Assembly: GCA_958448515.1 (NCBI GenBank)
Contig: CAUDEF010000004.1
Coordinates: 69,182-133,181, forward strand
From: an uncultured Phascolarctobacterium sp.
Lineage (GTDB): Bacteria > Bacillota > Negativicutes > Acidaminococcales > Acidaminococcaceae
Direction: 5' to 3'
DNA: 64,000 nt
Both the position numbers and the translations under genes were made by a program. Positions 32,916-43,400 of this stretch are shown here, piece by piece; position 1 is the stretch's first letter, and each line of letters opens with the position of its first letter. The notes beneath the pieces are model-generated. The model ran no database searches and was not told where the DNA came from. It worked only from the letters and a program-made list of their open reading frames with translations.

Positions 32916-33944
32916 TTACTTGCTTTGTAAGTTCTTCAGCTCTTTTTCAAGTTCTTTAACACGTTTTAGCAAATCGCCTACTTTACGCAGATTAGCTTCC
33001 TGTTTGAGCCATTCCTTATGCGGCATTGCAGGGAATCCAGCCATAAAGGAATTCGCCGGAACACTGCTGGTAATACCTGTTTTGCCGCCGAATACGCAGT
33101 TATCACCAATAGTAATATGACCAACAGTACCAACCTGACCTGCAAAAGTAACATTATTGCCAACTTTAACGCTGCCGGAAATACCAACATGCGCAACAAC
33201 AAGGCAATTTTCACCCAGAACATCGTTATGACCAAGATGTACAAGGTTATCGATTTTAGTTCCTTTGCCAATAACAGTACTGTCTACGGTAGCTCTGTCA
33301 ATACAGGTATTATTGCCAATTTCAACATCATCATGAATTACTACATTGCCAGTCTGAAGAACTTTGCTGTGCTTGCCATTCTGAGTAATATAGCCAAAAC
33401 CATCACCGCCAATAACAGCTCCAGCCTGTAAAATAACTCTGTCACCAAGAACACAGTCTTCACGTACAGTAACGCTTGGGTAAACTATGCAGTCTTTGCC
33501 GACTTTAACACGTTTGCCAATATAAACATGAGGATAGATAATACATCCGTCGCCAATTTCCGCATCATCTTCAATAACGGCAAAAGGCTGAACAGCTACA
33601 TTAGCTCCAATCTTTGCTTTTTCAGATACATATGCCAGCGGGCTTACTACACGTTCAACTTCTTCCGGTGCACGGAAAAGTTCAAGCAATGCAGCAAAAG
33701 CAGCACGCGGATTTTCAACGCGAATTACAGGACGTCCATCAAGTTCAGGATCGTTGTGGCTTAATACCATAACACCAGCTTTACTTAAATGGCAGTGTTC
33801 CACATGCGGCGGAACAGCAAATGAAATATCCTGCGGACCAGCTTCAACCAGCCCATTTACACCGGTAATTACCAGCTCGGGATTATCGTTTTCTACCGTA
33901 CCTTTTAAAAATACAGCCAACTCTTGTACACTTTTCTCCATCAT
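32916..33944 (-). CDS. lpxD: UDP-3-O-acylglucosamine N-acyltransferase LpxD
   Basis: 342 residues: the N-terminal uridine-binding domain (about 1-100), hexapeptide-repeat beta helix (about 105-300) with catalytic His in NLVHLGHND, and a C-terminal helix LLKRVKELEKELKNL. Adds the second primary acyl chain. Preceded by an attenuator-like hairpin at 33989. Confidence 0.96.
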   Translation of the reverse strand: MMEKSVQELAVFLKGTVENDNPELVITGVNGLVEAGPQDISFAVPPHVEHCHLSKAGVMVLSHNDPELDGRPVIRVENPRAAFAALLELFRAPEEVERVVSPLAYVSEKAKIGANVAVQPFAVIEDDAEIGDGCIIYPHVYIGKRVKVGKDCIVYPSVTVREDCVLGDRVILQAGAVIGGDGFGYITQNGKHSKVLQTGNVVIHDDVEIGNNTCIDRATVDSTVIGKGTKIDNLVHLGHNDVLGENCLVVAHVGISGSVKVGNNVTFAGQVGTVGHITIGDNCVFGGKTGITSSVPANSFMAGFPAMPHKEWLKQEANLRKVGDLLKRVKELEKELKNLQSK

Positions 33945-33988
33945 CTTTACCTCACCATAATTATTTATAACATCTCTGCAACGGTAAA

Positions 33989-34012
33989 AGCGGACGGACG
34001 AATCCGCCCGCT
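33989..34012 (-). terminator. Attenuator-like hairpin between ompH and lpxD
   Basis: On the minus strand AGCGGGCGGA-TTCG-TCCGTCCGCT, a 10-bp GC-rich stem with one G-U pair and a TTCG tetraloop, then TTTTA. The short T run suggests partial termination, which would lower lpxD relative to ompH. Confidence 0.7.
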
Positions 34013-34026
34013 CAGGGTGCTGCTAT

Positions 34027-34434
34027 TTATTTCATTTTATCAATAACGTCCTGAGTTACATCAGTACCGCCTTGTGGAACTGCTTCTTTTATCAAAATTG
34101 CTCCCAGACCTTTATCCTTGGCAACCTGATTTAAAGCATTATCAAAGCTTGCTTTCATTTTATTCTGCGCTTCACTTTGTACAAGCTGTGCTTTAGCAGT
34201 AAAATCTTCTGCTACTTTCTTTTGTTCTTCAGCGCTTTTGCCTGCCATTGCAGCATCCATCTCAGCTTTCAGATCCTGCAGCTTTTTATTGGCATCTTCT
34301 CTGGTAGTTTTAATAACAGCAGCTTCAGTTTCTACTTTTTTCATATCTACAGTACCAAAATCAGCATTTCTGCCACTGCAGCCAAAAGTTAACATGGCAC
34401 TTGCAATCAATAAACCTGCGATAAGTTTTTTCAT
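34027..34434 (-). CDS. OmpH/Skp-like lipoprotein, third copy
   Basis: A 135-residue protein with a lipobox (LTFGC, Cys at about 19), a coiled-coil helix rich in Lys/Glu/Ala (about 35-95) and a short C-terminal VTQDVIDKMK segment shared with Skp-like proteins. Skp is a soluble periplasmic chaperone; lipid anchoring here is notable. Last of three tandem relatives. Confidence 0.82.
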   Translation of the reverse strand: MKKLIAGLLIASAMLTFGCSGRNADFGTVDMKKVETEAAVIKTTREDANKKLQDLKAEMDAAMAGKSAEEQKKVAEDFTAKAQLVQSEAQNKMKASFDNALNQVAKDKGLGAILIKEAVPQGGTDVTQDVIDKMK

Positions 34435-34445
34435 AATTTATTACC

Positions 34446-35363
34446 TCACTTGCTCTGTTTTTCAGGCAAAGCAGAAATCACCTGACTGGTAATATCTTCT
34501 GCATTTATATTTACCTTTACTTCTCTGAATACTATCTCGTAATTATTTTTCGCAGCCAGATCAGCCACAATCTTTTCAATATCCTGATCTATCTGCTGTT
34601 TTATTTTACTATTTTTATCCTGTTGTTTTTTTATTTCTCTGTCCATAACAGCAAACATGTTCTTTAACGCCGGAGAAGCATCTTTAAACATGTCGTTATA
34701 TTTGGCTTCAGACTGCTGTAACTGTTTCTGCACCTGAAGCTGCAGCCGATCAGCCTGCTCGCTCAGCCGCTCCTTCGATTCCTGACGGAACGGAGTCATT
34801 TTTTGCTCTACGTAAGCAGATTTTTCAGCAGCTAAAAGCCTGAGCTTTTCTTCGCGGCTATTACGTACAACAGCAAGCTTCTCCTCCAGAGAAGCTCTCT
34901 CATCAGGACCAATCTTCACAGAATCAAGCCGCACACGCAGATTAAACATTTTCAGCTGATAGGCATCTTCTATTTCTTTTTTTCGTTCTGCAATAACAGA
35001 CTCAGCTTCCTGCTCAGCCTGAGCCTGAAGCTTCTGCAGTCTTACATTTTCCCTGGCCTGTGCAGCAAACATTCTTGTATTATAGTCTGCTGACAGATAA
35101 GTTTTCTCACTTACAGATTTCAGCTCACGCAGTTTATCCAGACTCTCAAGCTGCGATCTGGCTGCAAGCTCCTGATTTTTGCGTTTCTGAAGCAGGTCCT
35201 GCAGTACCAGCTCCTCTTCTTTAAGTTTGGCAGCAAGAGGATGCCTGTCTGCTATCTGCTCCATATCAATAACAGCAAACTTCTTTTGCAAAAATTCACC
35301 ATTGCTGCATGCTGTCAAAAACATACTCAGCATCAGCAACACTACAAAAAATATCCTTGCCAT
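34446..35363 (-). CDS. OmpH/Skp-like lipoprotein, long form
   Basis: 305 residues with a lipobox (FLTAC, Cys at about 19), the FAVIDMEQIADRHP strand typical of OmpH, and about 230 residues of predicted coiled coil. It ends with an EDITSQVISALPEK segment homologous to the neighbours. It is nearly twice normal Skp length, so the jellyfish tentacles may be longer or two OmpH units may be joined. Function inferred: chaperone for outer membrane proteins. Confidence 0.8.
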   Translation of the reverse strand: MARIFFVVLLMLSMFLTACSNGEFLQKKFAVIDMEQIADRHPLAAKLKEEELVLQDLLQKRKNQELAARSQLESLDKLRELKSVSEKTYLSADYNTRMFAAQARENVRLQKLQAQAEQEAESVIAERKKEIEDAYQLKMFNLRVRLDSVKIGPDERASLEEKLAVVRNSREEKLRLLAAEKSAYVEQKMTPFRQESKERLSEQADRLQLQVQKQLQQSEAKYNDMFKDASPALKNMFAVMDREIKKQQDKNSKIKQQIDQDIEKIVADLAAKNNYEIVFREVKVNINAEDITSQVISALPEKQSK

Positions 35364-35391
35364 CTTCTGCTCCTGTGCTCACAGTAAAGAA

Positions 35392-35409
35392 GGCCCTGCG
35401 GCAAGGGCC
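35392..35409 (-). terminator. Small hairpin between two ompH genes
   Basis: GGCCCT-TGCCGC-AGGGCC on the minus strand followed by TTCTTT. Probably a weak attenuator or mRNA stabiliser. Confidence 0.5.
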
Positions 35410-35420
35410 CTGAAGAAATT

Positions 35421-35912
35421 TTATTTGCCGCTTTGCATTGCTCTGGCAACTTCGTCAGTGATATCAACACCACCGAAAATTACAGTGCTTTTGTCAACAA
35501 CAACAGAAAGACCTTTTTTATCAGCAATCTTTTTGATAGAAGCTTCTACACTTTTAAATACAGGTTCCATAAGTTCTTTTTCCTTATTGGCAATTCTTTC
35601 CTGCAGCTGTACATAATATTTTTGTTTTTCAGTATCATTCATAGTTTTGCTTTTTTCGTTAAAATCTTTTTGAGCAGTATCAATCTCTGCCTTCATGGCA
35701 GCTCTTACATTTTCCAGTTCCGGACTTTGAGCAACCAGCATCTGATAATTTACCACGCCTATTGCAGATTCACTTGCAGCTGCCTGTGCAACACCACTGT
35801 TACCAATACCACTTTGAGTTACAGAAAGTGCAAAACAGCCAAGAACAAAAATAGCTGCCACAAATAAAGATACTAATTTTACATTTTTAGGATTACGCAA
35901 TTTCTGCATCAT
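35421..35912 (-). CDS. skp: OmpH/Skp-family periplasmic chaperone
   Basis: 163 residues: a TM/signal segment at about 13-35 ending AQAAA, the IGVVNYQMLVAQSPEL strand, a coiled-coil hairpin, and the C-terminal VDKSTVIFGGVDITDEVARAM typical of OmpH. This is the most canonical of the three. Skp holds unfolded outer-membrane proteins for BamA, encoded just upstream. Confidence 0.9.
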   Translation of the reverse strand: MMQKLRNPKNVKLVSLFVAAIFVLGCFALSVTQSGIGNSGVAQAAASESAIGVVNYQMLVAQSPELENVRAAMKAEIDTAQKDFNEKSKTMNDTEKQKYYVQLQERIANKEKELMEPVFKSVEASIKKIADKKGLSVVVDKSTVIFGGVDITDEVARAMQSGK

Positions 35913-35995
35913 AACAAAAATCCCTGCTTTCTTACAAAATAATTATAGATATATAGTTTATTATATCAGTCTGTACAAATACTTTCAACGAAAAG

Positions 35996-37270
35996 CTATA
36001 AATTTCCTATCAGGCGCAGATAAAACTCGTCTTCACCATATACATATTCCGCACTTAAAAATTCATGAATACGGTATCTGGCACCATATTCATTACGATC
36101 CGTTCCTGAATAATGCTCGGCTCTCAGACGCCACTTATTGCTTAAATCGTATTCCAGCTTGTAATTATTTTCTCCATCAGGCATTATACGCTGATAACTC
36201 CAGCTGCTTTTTCCCCAATATCTTGTATATCCTAACCCCATATTCCAATGAACATCATCTAAAATCAGACCAGCTTCAGTGAATATTTCATCACGCGGAG
36301 ATATATATTTGCCAAAGTGCGCACGGCCGGAAATATTGTCTTTATCTCTTCCCAGATCCGCATAGCCTTCAAACCAGATTTTATAATCTTCTGAATAAAT
36401 TACAATATCCACCTGTGTATCAGGGCCGGTACTAATATTAACCTGAGGTTTTAAATCATACTGCCTTACTTCATCTTCTTCAAGCAGTCTGCGCATCAGA
36501 TACTGTTCATATTCATTTTTATTATTCTCCAGATAAGAAACGGGCAATCCGCGCAGCTTTTCGCATTCTTTCTGATATTTAACCTTAAGCCTGTTTAAAA
36601 GTATATTAGGTATAGACTCCGAATGCATTTCATACTTTATGTTGGAAACAAGCTGACCTACAGGATAAATAATAACCTGAACCACAGTTTTGTCATCGCT
36701 TTCCACAATATCAACAGCTGCTTTAAATTCGGGCAAACTTACAGCTATCTCCTGACGGACAATTTTTCTCAAAATACCGCCCGCCCAGTCTGCTGCATCA
36801 ACAGAAGCCCCCTGAATTGTATCATGAAGCTGCTGTTTAAGCTTTGGAATACGTTTTTCCATGTAGGCAGCCGCCTGCGCATCAAGACCGGAAAACTGCA
36901 GATCTACCTCCACATTTCTGATAGTGCTGTTCCAGGGCATTATATTTAAAGTCAGCTCAGTATCAGCTCCAACACTTATGCTGCTTTGGCGAACCTCATA
37001 CCCAGTAAGTGCTCTGTCACCTATGTCAGCAAATAGTTTGCTGTATTCCTGCTGATATAAAGCTATGTTTTCCGTATCCTTATCCAAAAGCAGCTGATCA
37101 GCAACTACTTGCATTCCTGCTGTCATCTTATCCAGCAGAGGTTTGCTTGTCTGACCGCTCAGATCATTGATTTTTACTGTTACATTTTCAACAGGCATAG
37201 AAAAAGCTTGCTGCAATGACAAAAAATTTGTCATTGCAGCAATCATTAAAACTTTGCTTACTTTCATCAT
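35996..37270 (-). CDS. Unassigned outer-membrane protein with POTRA-like region
   Basis: About 424 residues with a signal peptide (ends QQAFS). Alternating helix/strand segments at about 70-270 (ELTLNIMPWNSTIRNVEVDLQFSGL is split across two strands) look like two POTRA-type modules. A C-terminal beta-rich part of about 130 residues (YEVRQSS upstream; FYLRLIGNL at the end) is enough for a small barrel. I do not recognise the family. Between bamA (11 bp upstream) and skp, it is a likely partner of the BAM machine, which is inference. Confidence 0.6.
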   Translation of the reverse strand: MMKVSKVLMIAAMTNFLSLQQAFSMPVENVTVKINDLSGQTSKPLLDKMTAGMQVVADQLLLDKDTENIALYQQEYSKLFADIGDRALTGYEVRQSSISVGADTELTLNIMPWNSTIRNVEVDLQFSGLDAQAAAYMEKRIPKLKQQLHDTIQGASVDAADWAGGILRKIVRQEIAVSLPEFKAAVDIVESDDKTVVQVIIYPVGQLVSNIKYEMHSESIPNILLNRLKVKYQKECEKLRGLPVSYLENNKNEYEQYLMRRLLEEDEVRQYDLKPQVNISTGPDTQVDIVIYSEDYKIWFEGYADLGRDKDNISGRAHFGKYISPRDEIFTEAGLILDDVHWNMGLGYTRYWGKSSWSYQRIMPDGENNYKLEYDLSNKWRLRAEHYSGTDRNEYGARYRIHEFLSAEYVYGEDEFYLRLIGNL

Positions 37271-37287
37271 AAACACCGTTCAGTAAA

Positions 37288-39177
37288 TTAGAATTGTCCG
37301 CCAAAACTGAAATGGAATTTGCCTCCGTCTTCACCATAACCATAATCAAGTTTTACCGGTCCTAACGGAGAATTAATTCTTAAGCCGACACCAAAGCTGT
37401 TTTTAATCAAACCTAAGTCAAACTCGTCTTCATGACGTTTATCCCAGGCATAACCGTTATCGGTAAACAATACGCCCTGTACTTTTTTAATAATCGGGAA
37501 ACGATATTCCAAAGTAGCCTTCAACATACTGTTGCCGCGGAACTGATCGTCTTCATAGCCACGCAAAGTATCACTGCCGCCCATAGAGAAACGCTGACTT
37601 AAAGGCATGTCTCCTTCAGCATAACCTGCACCCAGGTTCAATGCCCAGACGCTTTCACCGCCGCCGCGGTAGTAATAACGATAATCTGCAGTAAATTTAG
37701 TAAAGTCAAAGTCCCCGCCAAGACCTGCCCATTCCAGACTATAGCCTATACGTTTGCCTTCATGAGGATCATAGATGTTATCACGGGAGTCAAAAATTCT
37801 TCCCAAAGTAATACTGCGGGTTACGCCAAAGTTTTCAGCACGGCGCTCAGCAGCAGTTTTCGGCATCCAGTCTTTATAGTATCCGCTGCCTTCTCCGCTA
37901 CCAGGACGGAACACTTCTTCATAGTACTGATCTTTACTGCCTTCGTAACCGTCTGCCATACCTTCATAGATATCATCACGGTTTTTCAGTGTAATATAAT
38001 TACTTACAAATTCATTGTCAGTTTTGCGGCTGAAGGTAAGTTCCTGACCACGACGTTTTTTGTCATAGCGAGCTATTTCGTCGCCATCGATATTATAATC
38101 AGCATATTCATTAGTAATATCATACAGATTAATAGTTGCTGTAGTTTCCTTATCATCTATCCAGGGTTTGGTATAGCTGAAATCGTAGTTTTTATTATCC
38201 TCGCCGCCAAACTCCCAGCGAATGTTGATTTTATCGCCTGTACCACGGAAGTTTTTATCACCAATGGATACCATACCAATAAAGCCATCTGCATTACTGT
38301 AGCCTGCACCAATGCCAAAAGTACCGGTATTCATTTCTACAACGCTGATTTCAACCTCCACGGAATTAGGCTCTTTACCAGGGTTAAGCTTAACATTTAC
38401 ATCTTCAAAATAACCCAGATTATAAATTCTCTGCATACTGCGGCGGGCGTCTTTTGCGTTAAAGGGTTTTCCTTTTTTCAATTTCATTTCACGAGTAATT
38501 ACATAATCTTTGGTTTTAACATTGCCTTTTACTTTAAAGTCTTCGACAATACCCTCGTTAACTGTAATATTTAAAGTACCGTCCTGATCCATCTTTACAT
38601 CAGTAACACGCGCCAGAATATAACCTGCCTGACGATACTCTTCTTCCAGATGCAGAACTCTTTTATTAACATCATTCAGATTAATAATTTTGTCCTGTTC
38701 CAGATCAAAGATTTTTCTTACTTTCTGTTCATCAACTACTGTATTGCCTTCCACACGCAACTGTTTAAACACAGGATTTTCAAGCACATGATAAGTTACC
38801 TGTACCCCTTCCGGTACTTCTTTAAACTCCGGTCTTAAGTCATAGAACCATCCCAGAGCATAAATAGCACTTAAATCTTCATTAATGCCGGCTTCACTGA
38901 ATTCCATACCGGGTTTAGTCTTTAAAACAGCAGCAATGTCTTCTGTTTTTACTGCAGAGTTTCCGGAGATAATTTGTTTAGTAATTACTTTACCAACATA
39001 CGGATTAACAGCCTTTTTTTCCTGACTGCCAGCTGGATTTAAACCATCAGCGGCAATAATCGCCTGTGCATCAGCAGAAATATCTGCATTTTTTGTTTCC
39101 TCTGCCCACGCAGGCAAAGCAAACATTACAGCGGTTAAACCAACTGTTATAGGCTGTAACAAACGTTGTTTCTTCAA
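37288..39177 (-). CDS. bamA: Outer membrane protein assembly factor BamA
   Basis: 629 residues: signal peptide (about 1-25), POTRA domains between about 65 and 290 (YVGKVITKQIISGNSAVKTE, RVEGNTVVDEQKVRKIF, VKGNVKTKDYVITREM), and an Omp85 barrel from about 300 with the conserved RGY turn (TLRGYEDDQFRG) and GxGLRINSPLGPVKLDYGYG near the end; C-terminal Phe. With three POTRAs it is shorter than the five-POTRA E. coli protein. The start is TTG with GGAGGG eight bases before. Confidence 0.95.
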   Translation of the reverse strand: MKKQRLLQPITVGLTAVMFALPAWAEETKNADISADAQAIIAADGLNPAGSQEKKAVNPYVGKVITKQIISGNSAVKTEDIAAVLKTKPGMEFSEAGINEDLSAIYALGWFYDLRPEFKEVPEGVQVTYHVLENPVFKQLRVEGNTVVDEQKVRKIFDLEQDKIINLNDVNKRVLHLEEEYRQAGYILARVTDVKMDQDGTLNITVNEGIVEDFKVKGNVKTKDYVITREMKLKKGKPFNAKDARRSMQRIYNLGYFEDVNVKLNPGKEPNSVEVEISVVEMNTGTFGIGAGYSNADGFIGMVSIGDKNFRGTGDKINIRWEFGGEDNKNYDFSYTKPWIDDKETTATINLYDITNEYADYNIDGDEIARYDKKRRGQELTFSRKTDNEFVSNYITLKNRDDIYEGMADGYEGSKDQYYEEVFRPGSGEGSGYYKDWMPKTAAERRAENFGVTRSITLGRIFDSRDNIYDPHEGKRIGYSLEWAGLGGDFDFTKFTADYRYYYRGGGESVWALNLGAGYAEGDMPLSQRFSMGGSDTLRGYEDDQFRGNSMLKATLEYRFPIIKKVQGVLFTDNGYAWDKRHEDEFDLGLIKNSFGVGLRINSPLGPVKLDYGYGEDGGKFHFSFGGQF

Positions 39178-39194
39178 TGGAATACCCTCCTAAT

Positions 39195-39671
39195 TCATTT
39201 TGCACTTGTCAGCTCTGTGCGGGCTGATTTAACCAGTGCACGCATATCTGCATCTGATAAAATAAGCTGCCTGTTTTGTTTTTCTGAAACTTCAGCAGCT
39301 TCATTAGTAATCGTCTTATTGGTGCCCTTCACTACATGCTCTTCAACAGTTACCTGCCTAACAACAGGCACCGCTGGCTTAACATAGTCTGTTCCTGCAG
39401 CCGAACTGCTGATACTGTTTGCATGCTGTGCATAATACCAGCCGCCTAATCCCGAAAGCAGCAGCATTACTGCTGCGCAAACTGCCAGAACCTGTCTGTT
39501 CCAGCTCCAGGGAATATCTTTTTTTCTGCGCAAATTATTCAGCTCTGCTTCAGCAAGCATCAAATCCAGTTCGCCGCGTATACCCCTATCTTCCAAAAAA
39601 CTCTGTTCGGCATTTTCCAAACAGCTTTTTATGTTGCGTATACGTTTGGACAGATTACGTTTCTGCGTCAT
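39195..39671 (-). CDS. Single-pass membrane protein between sigma factor and bamA, candidate anti-sigma
   Basis: 158 residues: a charged cytoplasmic N-terminus of about 60 residues (SFLEDRGIRGELDLMLAEA), one TM (about 66-86, LAVCAAVMLLLSGLGGWYY) and a 70-residue extracytoplasmic tail. That topology and its place right after a sigma gene fit a membrane anti-sigma factor. I see no zinc-binding HxxxCxxC anti-sigma motif, so this is a hypothesis. The ATG at 39671 has GGGAG upstream. The gap to the sigma gene (39672-39822) is T/A-rich with weak hairpins only. Confidence 0.6.
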   Translation of the reverse strand: MTQKRNLSKRIRNIKSCLENAEQSFLEDRGIRGELDLMLAEAELNNLRRKKDIPWSWNRQVLAVCAAVMLLLSGLGGWYYAQHANSISSSAAGTDYVKPAVPVVRQVTVEEHVVKGTNKTITNEAAEVSEKQNRQLILSDADMRALVKSARTELTSAK

Positions 39672-39822
39672 CAAAAGAACTCCCTTTCCAAAATAAAATA
39701 TAACCTCTAATGACATAAAGTCTTCAAATAAAAGCTTTTTTAATCTTCTATTTATCAGCTTTAAAAGACTTTAAGAAGGATATTCTTCTTTTTTTTAATT
39801 TTTTCTCTGCTTTTCTACTTTT

Positions 39823-40458
39823 TTAAATTTTATTAAAATCATGCATAAATCTGGACAACATTCCTCTTACTCTGCGAATCCCCTGCTTTTGCAGACGATA
39901 AACATATCCCAGACTTACATCAATAGAATCTGCCACACTCTGTGCAGTTTTATCTTCAATATACATACTCTTTAAAACACATTGCTCCTTTTCAGGCAGT
40001 CTTGCCAGAGCCTGAGCCACCCGCTCATGCAGCAGCTTTTTTTCAGCAAGTTCATCAGGAGAAGCCTGCTCTGCCGGCAAAATCTCTCCAAGAGCAGTAC
40101 CGCAGGAATTTTCACAATCAAGGTAAAGCATACCATTGGAAGAAATTCTCTTCAGATAATCAATCATGCATCCTTTTATTCTGTAGGAAGCAAACAAGCT
40201 GAAAGCTACACCTCGAGTATAGTCATAATTTTCTGATGCCTCCAGAAGACCTATCATGCCTTCCTGAATAAGATCCATAGTTTCCTGCTCGGCAAGCTGG
40301 AAACTCATAGCCAGCTTAAAAACAAGCGGCTGATAGGAGCTCATCAGTTTCTGATGGGCTTCTGCATCTCCCTGGGCAGACTTAGCCCATAAAGCATGTT
40401 CCTCCTCCGGAGTTAAAAGTTTTGTCTTCTTAAGCTCTTCGAGATAAGCTCTCAGCAT
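39823..40458 (-). CDS. Alternative sigma-70 family factor
   Basis: 211 residues. Region 2 is at about 35-105 (DLIQEGMIGLLEASENYDY and FASYRIKGCMIDYLKR) and region 4 at about 145-205 (LPEKEQCVLKSMYIEDKTA, then a helix-turn-helix). Region 1.1 is absent and region 3 is short, so it is a SigB/SigF/FliA-like group 3 factor rather than ECF. The ATG at 40458 has GGAGGTGA upstream; an extended frame to 40515 overlaps tamB and lacks one. Position 23 bp after tamB and before bamA suggests a role in envelope homeostasis. Confidence 0.88.
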   Translation of the reverse strand: MLRAYLEELKKTKLLTPEEEHALWAKSAQGDAEAHQKLMSSYQPLVFKLAMSFQLAEQETMDLIQEGMIGLLEASENYDYTRGVAFSLFASYRIKGCMIDYLKRISSNGMLYLDCENSCGTALGEILPAEQASPDELAEKKLLHERVAQALARLPEKEQCVLKSMYIEDKTAQSVADSIDVSLGYVYRLQKQGIRRVRGMLSRFMHDFNKI

Positions 40459-40481
40459 TGGTTCACCTCCTCCCGTAAAAT

Positions 40482-43400
40482 TTAAAAGCTCAATCTGTAT
40501 TCTACACCATACCAATCTTCTGCTTCATCAGATAAGTCATAGCTTCTTGAATAGGTGAGATTAAAGTGTCTGCTAATATCGTACTGCCCAAAGATACTTC
40601 TGTCAACACCATCAAAACTGGTTGTATACCCCAGCATGAAATTTTTAGTTAAATATTTACTTACCAAAATATTATATTGACTGCGTTCTTCCGGAGTCAG
40701 TTCCTGATTTTTATCCTTAACTCCTTCAAAACCAATGCCGGAACGAACTCTTCCCGTATAAATACGGAACTGATCAAGGCCTATAGTCTGCTTTACCAGC
40801 ATCTCAACGTCTCCAAGAACTGTCATCTGCAGTCCTGCAGTCATAAGGTTCTGCAAGTCTTCACCGGTTACATCATCTGCACCGCCTCCGTCACGCTGCA
40901 GAGTAAGCATGCGTATGATGGTATTCTGAGTTAAAGGAGGATTACTTGTAAGCTGCAGCTCCATTTCTTCAAGAGGACCATTAACACGCATAAATATATC
41001 ATAACGGCTGAATCTTGCACTGCTGTCCAAGGATACTGTTGGCAAAAATGTACCTGATACAGGCCAGCCAACAGAAGCTCTTTCAATCTTAAACGGTGTC
41101 CGCAGATATGTTACAGTACCGCTTCTGGACTTAATATTTCCATCAATAACAGGAAATACTGTACTGCCTTTGATATTCATACTGCCTTCCAGCCAGATGT
41201 CATACAGATATTTATTAAAAAGATGAATATCAGGGCCAAGCTCTATTTTCATATCCATGCCCAAATTACCCTGTCCTTTACCAAATTCGGGAATTGTAGG
41301 CATATTTACCAAAACGTCATCCAGACGCAGGAAACCTTTTATCTGCGGTCTGTACATAAGCGCAGGAGGTCTTGATTTAAAGTCATAATATTTTTGCGGA
41401 ACAATATCAATATTACTGTTGATGCGTCCTGTAAAAATTTCAGAAGCAAGCTCTGCATCCTGAGCAACTATATTAAGTTTATAAGCATTGCTTTCATCAG
41501 CCTGCAGATTAAATGTTCCGCTTGCAGTCACATTGCCTTTTCCCAGTTTGGCAGACAGATTGTTCAAAGCGATTTCTTTACCCTGGAACTGAACATCTGC
41601 CTGAATACCATCAATCATGGTATCAAGATACTTAGCCTTAATACTGCCGCCTTCAATTTTTAAAGATCCATCCAGCAATACATCTTCCAATGTACCGCCA
41701 ATAATAAGCTGACCTTTTGTTTCGCCGTCAGCCCATTCAATCATATCACTGAAAGCAGGTAAAATGCCCAGCCTTGATTCATCAAAATTCATGGAAATAC
41801 GCATCTGAGCATCAGGATTTTTACGCTGACTCTTTTCTCTGAACAAATCTACCGGTATATCACCGCTGGCATTTAATCTGTACACACCTTTAGAAACGGT
41901 AAATTCCTCCAGATTGATATTGTCGTTAAGCATAGTCATTCTTGTAATGAGCTTATCCATGCTTACCCCTGCCAAAGAGCCCTGATTTACCTGCAAATCA
42001 CATTTGGCTGATAAATTATCAAAAGGCCCGTTAACTTTAATCAGCATATCAGCTTCTCCCTTGATTACGGGAGGATCGTACATCATAACTGTTGCAATAG
42101 CAGGATTAGCCTTTACCGCTTTAAGCTCAGCATCAATATTTCTGCTGCGAATATCAACCTGTCCGTTCAGAGTAATAAGGCCTTTATCGGTAACATCCTT
42201 TTGTTCCATAATTTTTACATTATCAAAACTCAAAATTCCGTTTTTCAATGTTCCATTAAAGAGCATCTGATGATAGTTAAGATCGTGTATTTTTACATCA
42301 TCAGCCCAGATATTAATATCAATACCGCTGCCCTTGCCCTGAGAATTAATATTAATCTCACACTGAACAGTTCCGTCAATATTATAATCAACCTTACACA
42401 TTTTCAGAATATTGCCAAGATCGCCCCACAAGGTAACAATATCACCCTGAGCAAATCTCTGAGGAATATTAATATTTAATTCAGCTTTAAAAAGACCATA
42501 GTTGCCGCTGTCATCGTCGTATGGCTGCTTGCAGGAGATATCAAATTTATTGATATCACTGCCGTTGCTTTCCATGTAGCCTTCCAGATCACTTAAAATC
42601 TGTCCGTTTATGCTAATCTGCCTGCTGCTGATATCGCCTAGGAAATATGGTTTTGACAAGGTACCACGCAGGTAACCTCTGGCATCCATATATCCGTCAA
42701 TGTCAAAATCTTTTTCCATCAAGGGGATTCTGTCCAGCATAAAGTTTTTGGCATCCATGGAAAAATCTAGATTCTGCATTCTGTCCATGGTACCGTTTAA
42801 AGTAATTTCAGTAGCCAGTGTATGAATAACAAAATCTTTCAGACGTAAAAAGCCATCATTGAAAATATATCTGCCCTGAACTTTATCCAGCAGATATCCT
42901 TCAGCACTGCCGTCAGTCAGACAAACTTCACCTGTAACTATTGCTTTATTCAGCGTTCCCTGCAGGTGAATAATATTATCTATATTTCCTGTAACCTTTA
43001 TATCAGGATAAGCAACAGCCATGATTGGCTCAGCTCTTACGCCCATAGTTTCTACTACCATGTCAAAAACAGGCTCGCTGCCGCTGAAATCCACACTGCC
43101 GTTGACAAGATGTGAGCCCTGCTCCATATTAGCCTTGAAATCTGCAATCGATAAAATATTATCCTTCATGGCAATATTACCGTGAGCTTCCTTAATGCTC
43201 TGGTGCATAAAGCTTACATCTGTCAGCTGTACAATACCTGCAAACTCAGGAGCATCAATGGTACCTGTAATATCAAAACCAGTAGAGCAATAACCGCTGC
43301 CGCTGTAACCGGCATAATCAAGCAAGGATCCTACAGGGAATTCAGCCATACGTGCCGTTAAATGTATGGCTCTGCTGTTTAAATCCATTTTTCCGCCAGC

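Noticed and set aside
37762..38574. 270-codon plus-strand open frame opposite bamA
   Set aside because: Antisense shadow of a well-supported gene; no ribosome site and biased composition rich in Ile/Phe/Ser.
40459..40515. Upstream extension of the sigma factor
   Set aside because: The ATG at 40458 has a strong GGAGGTGA site; the longer start overlaps tamB and lacks one.
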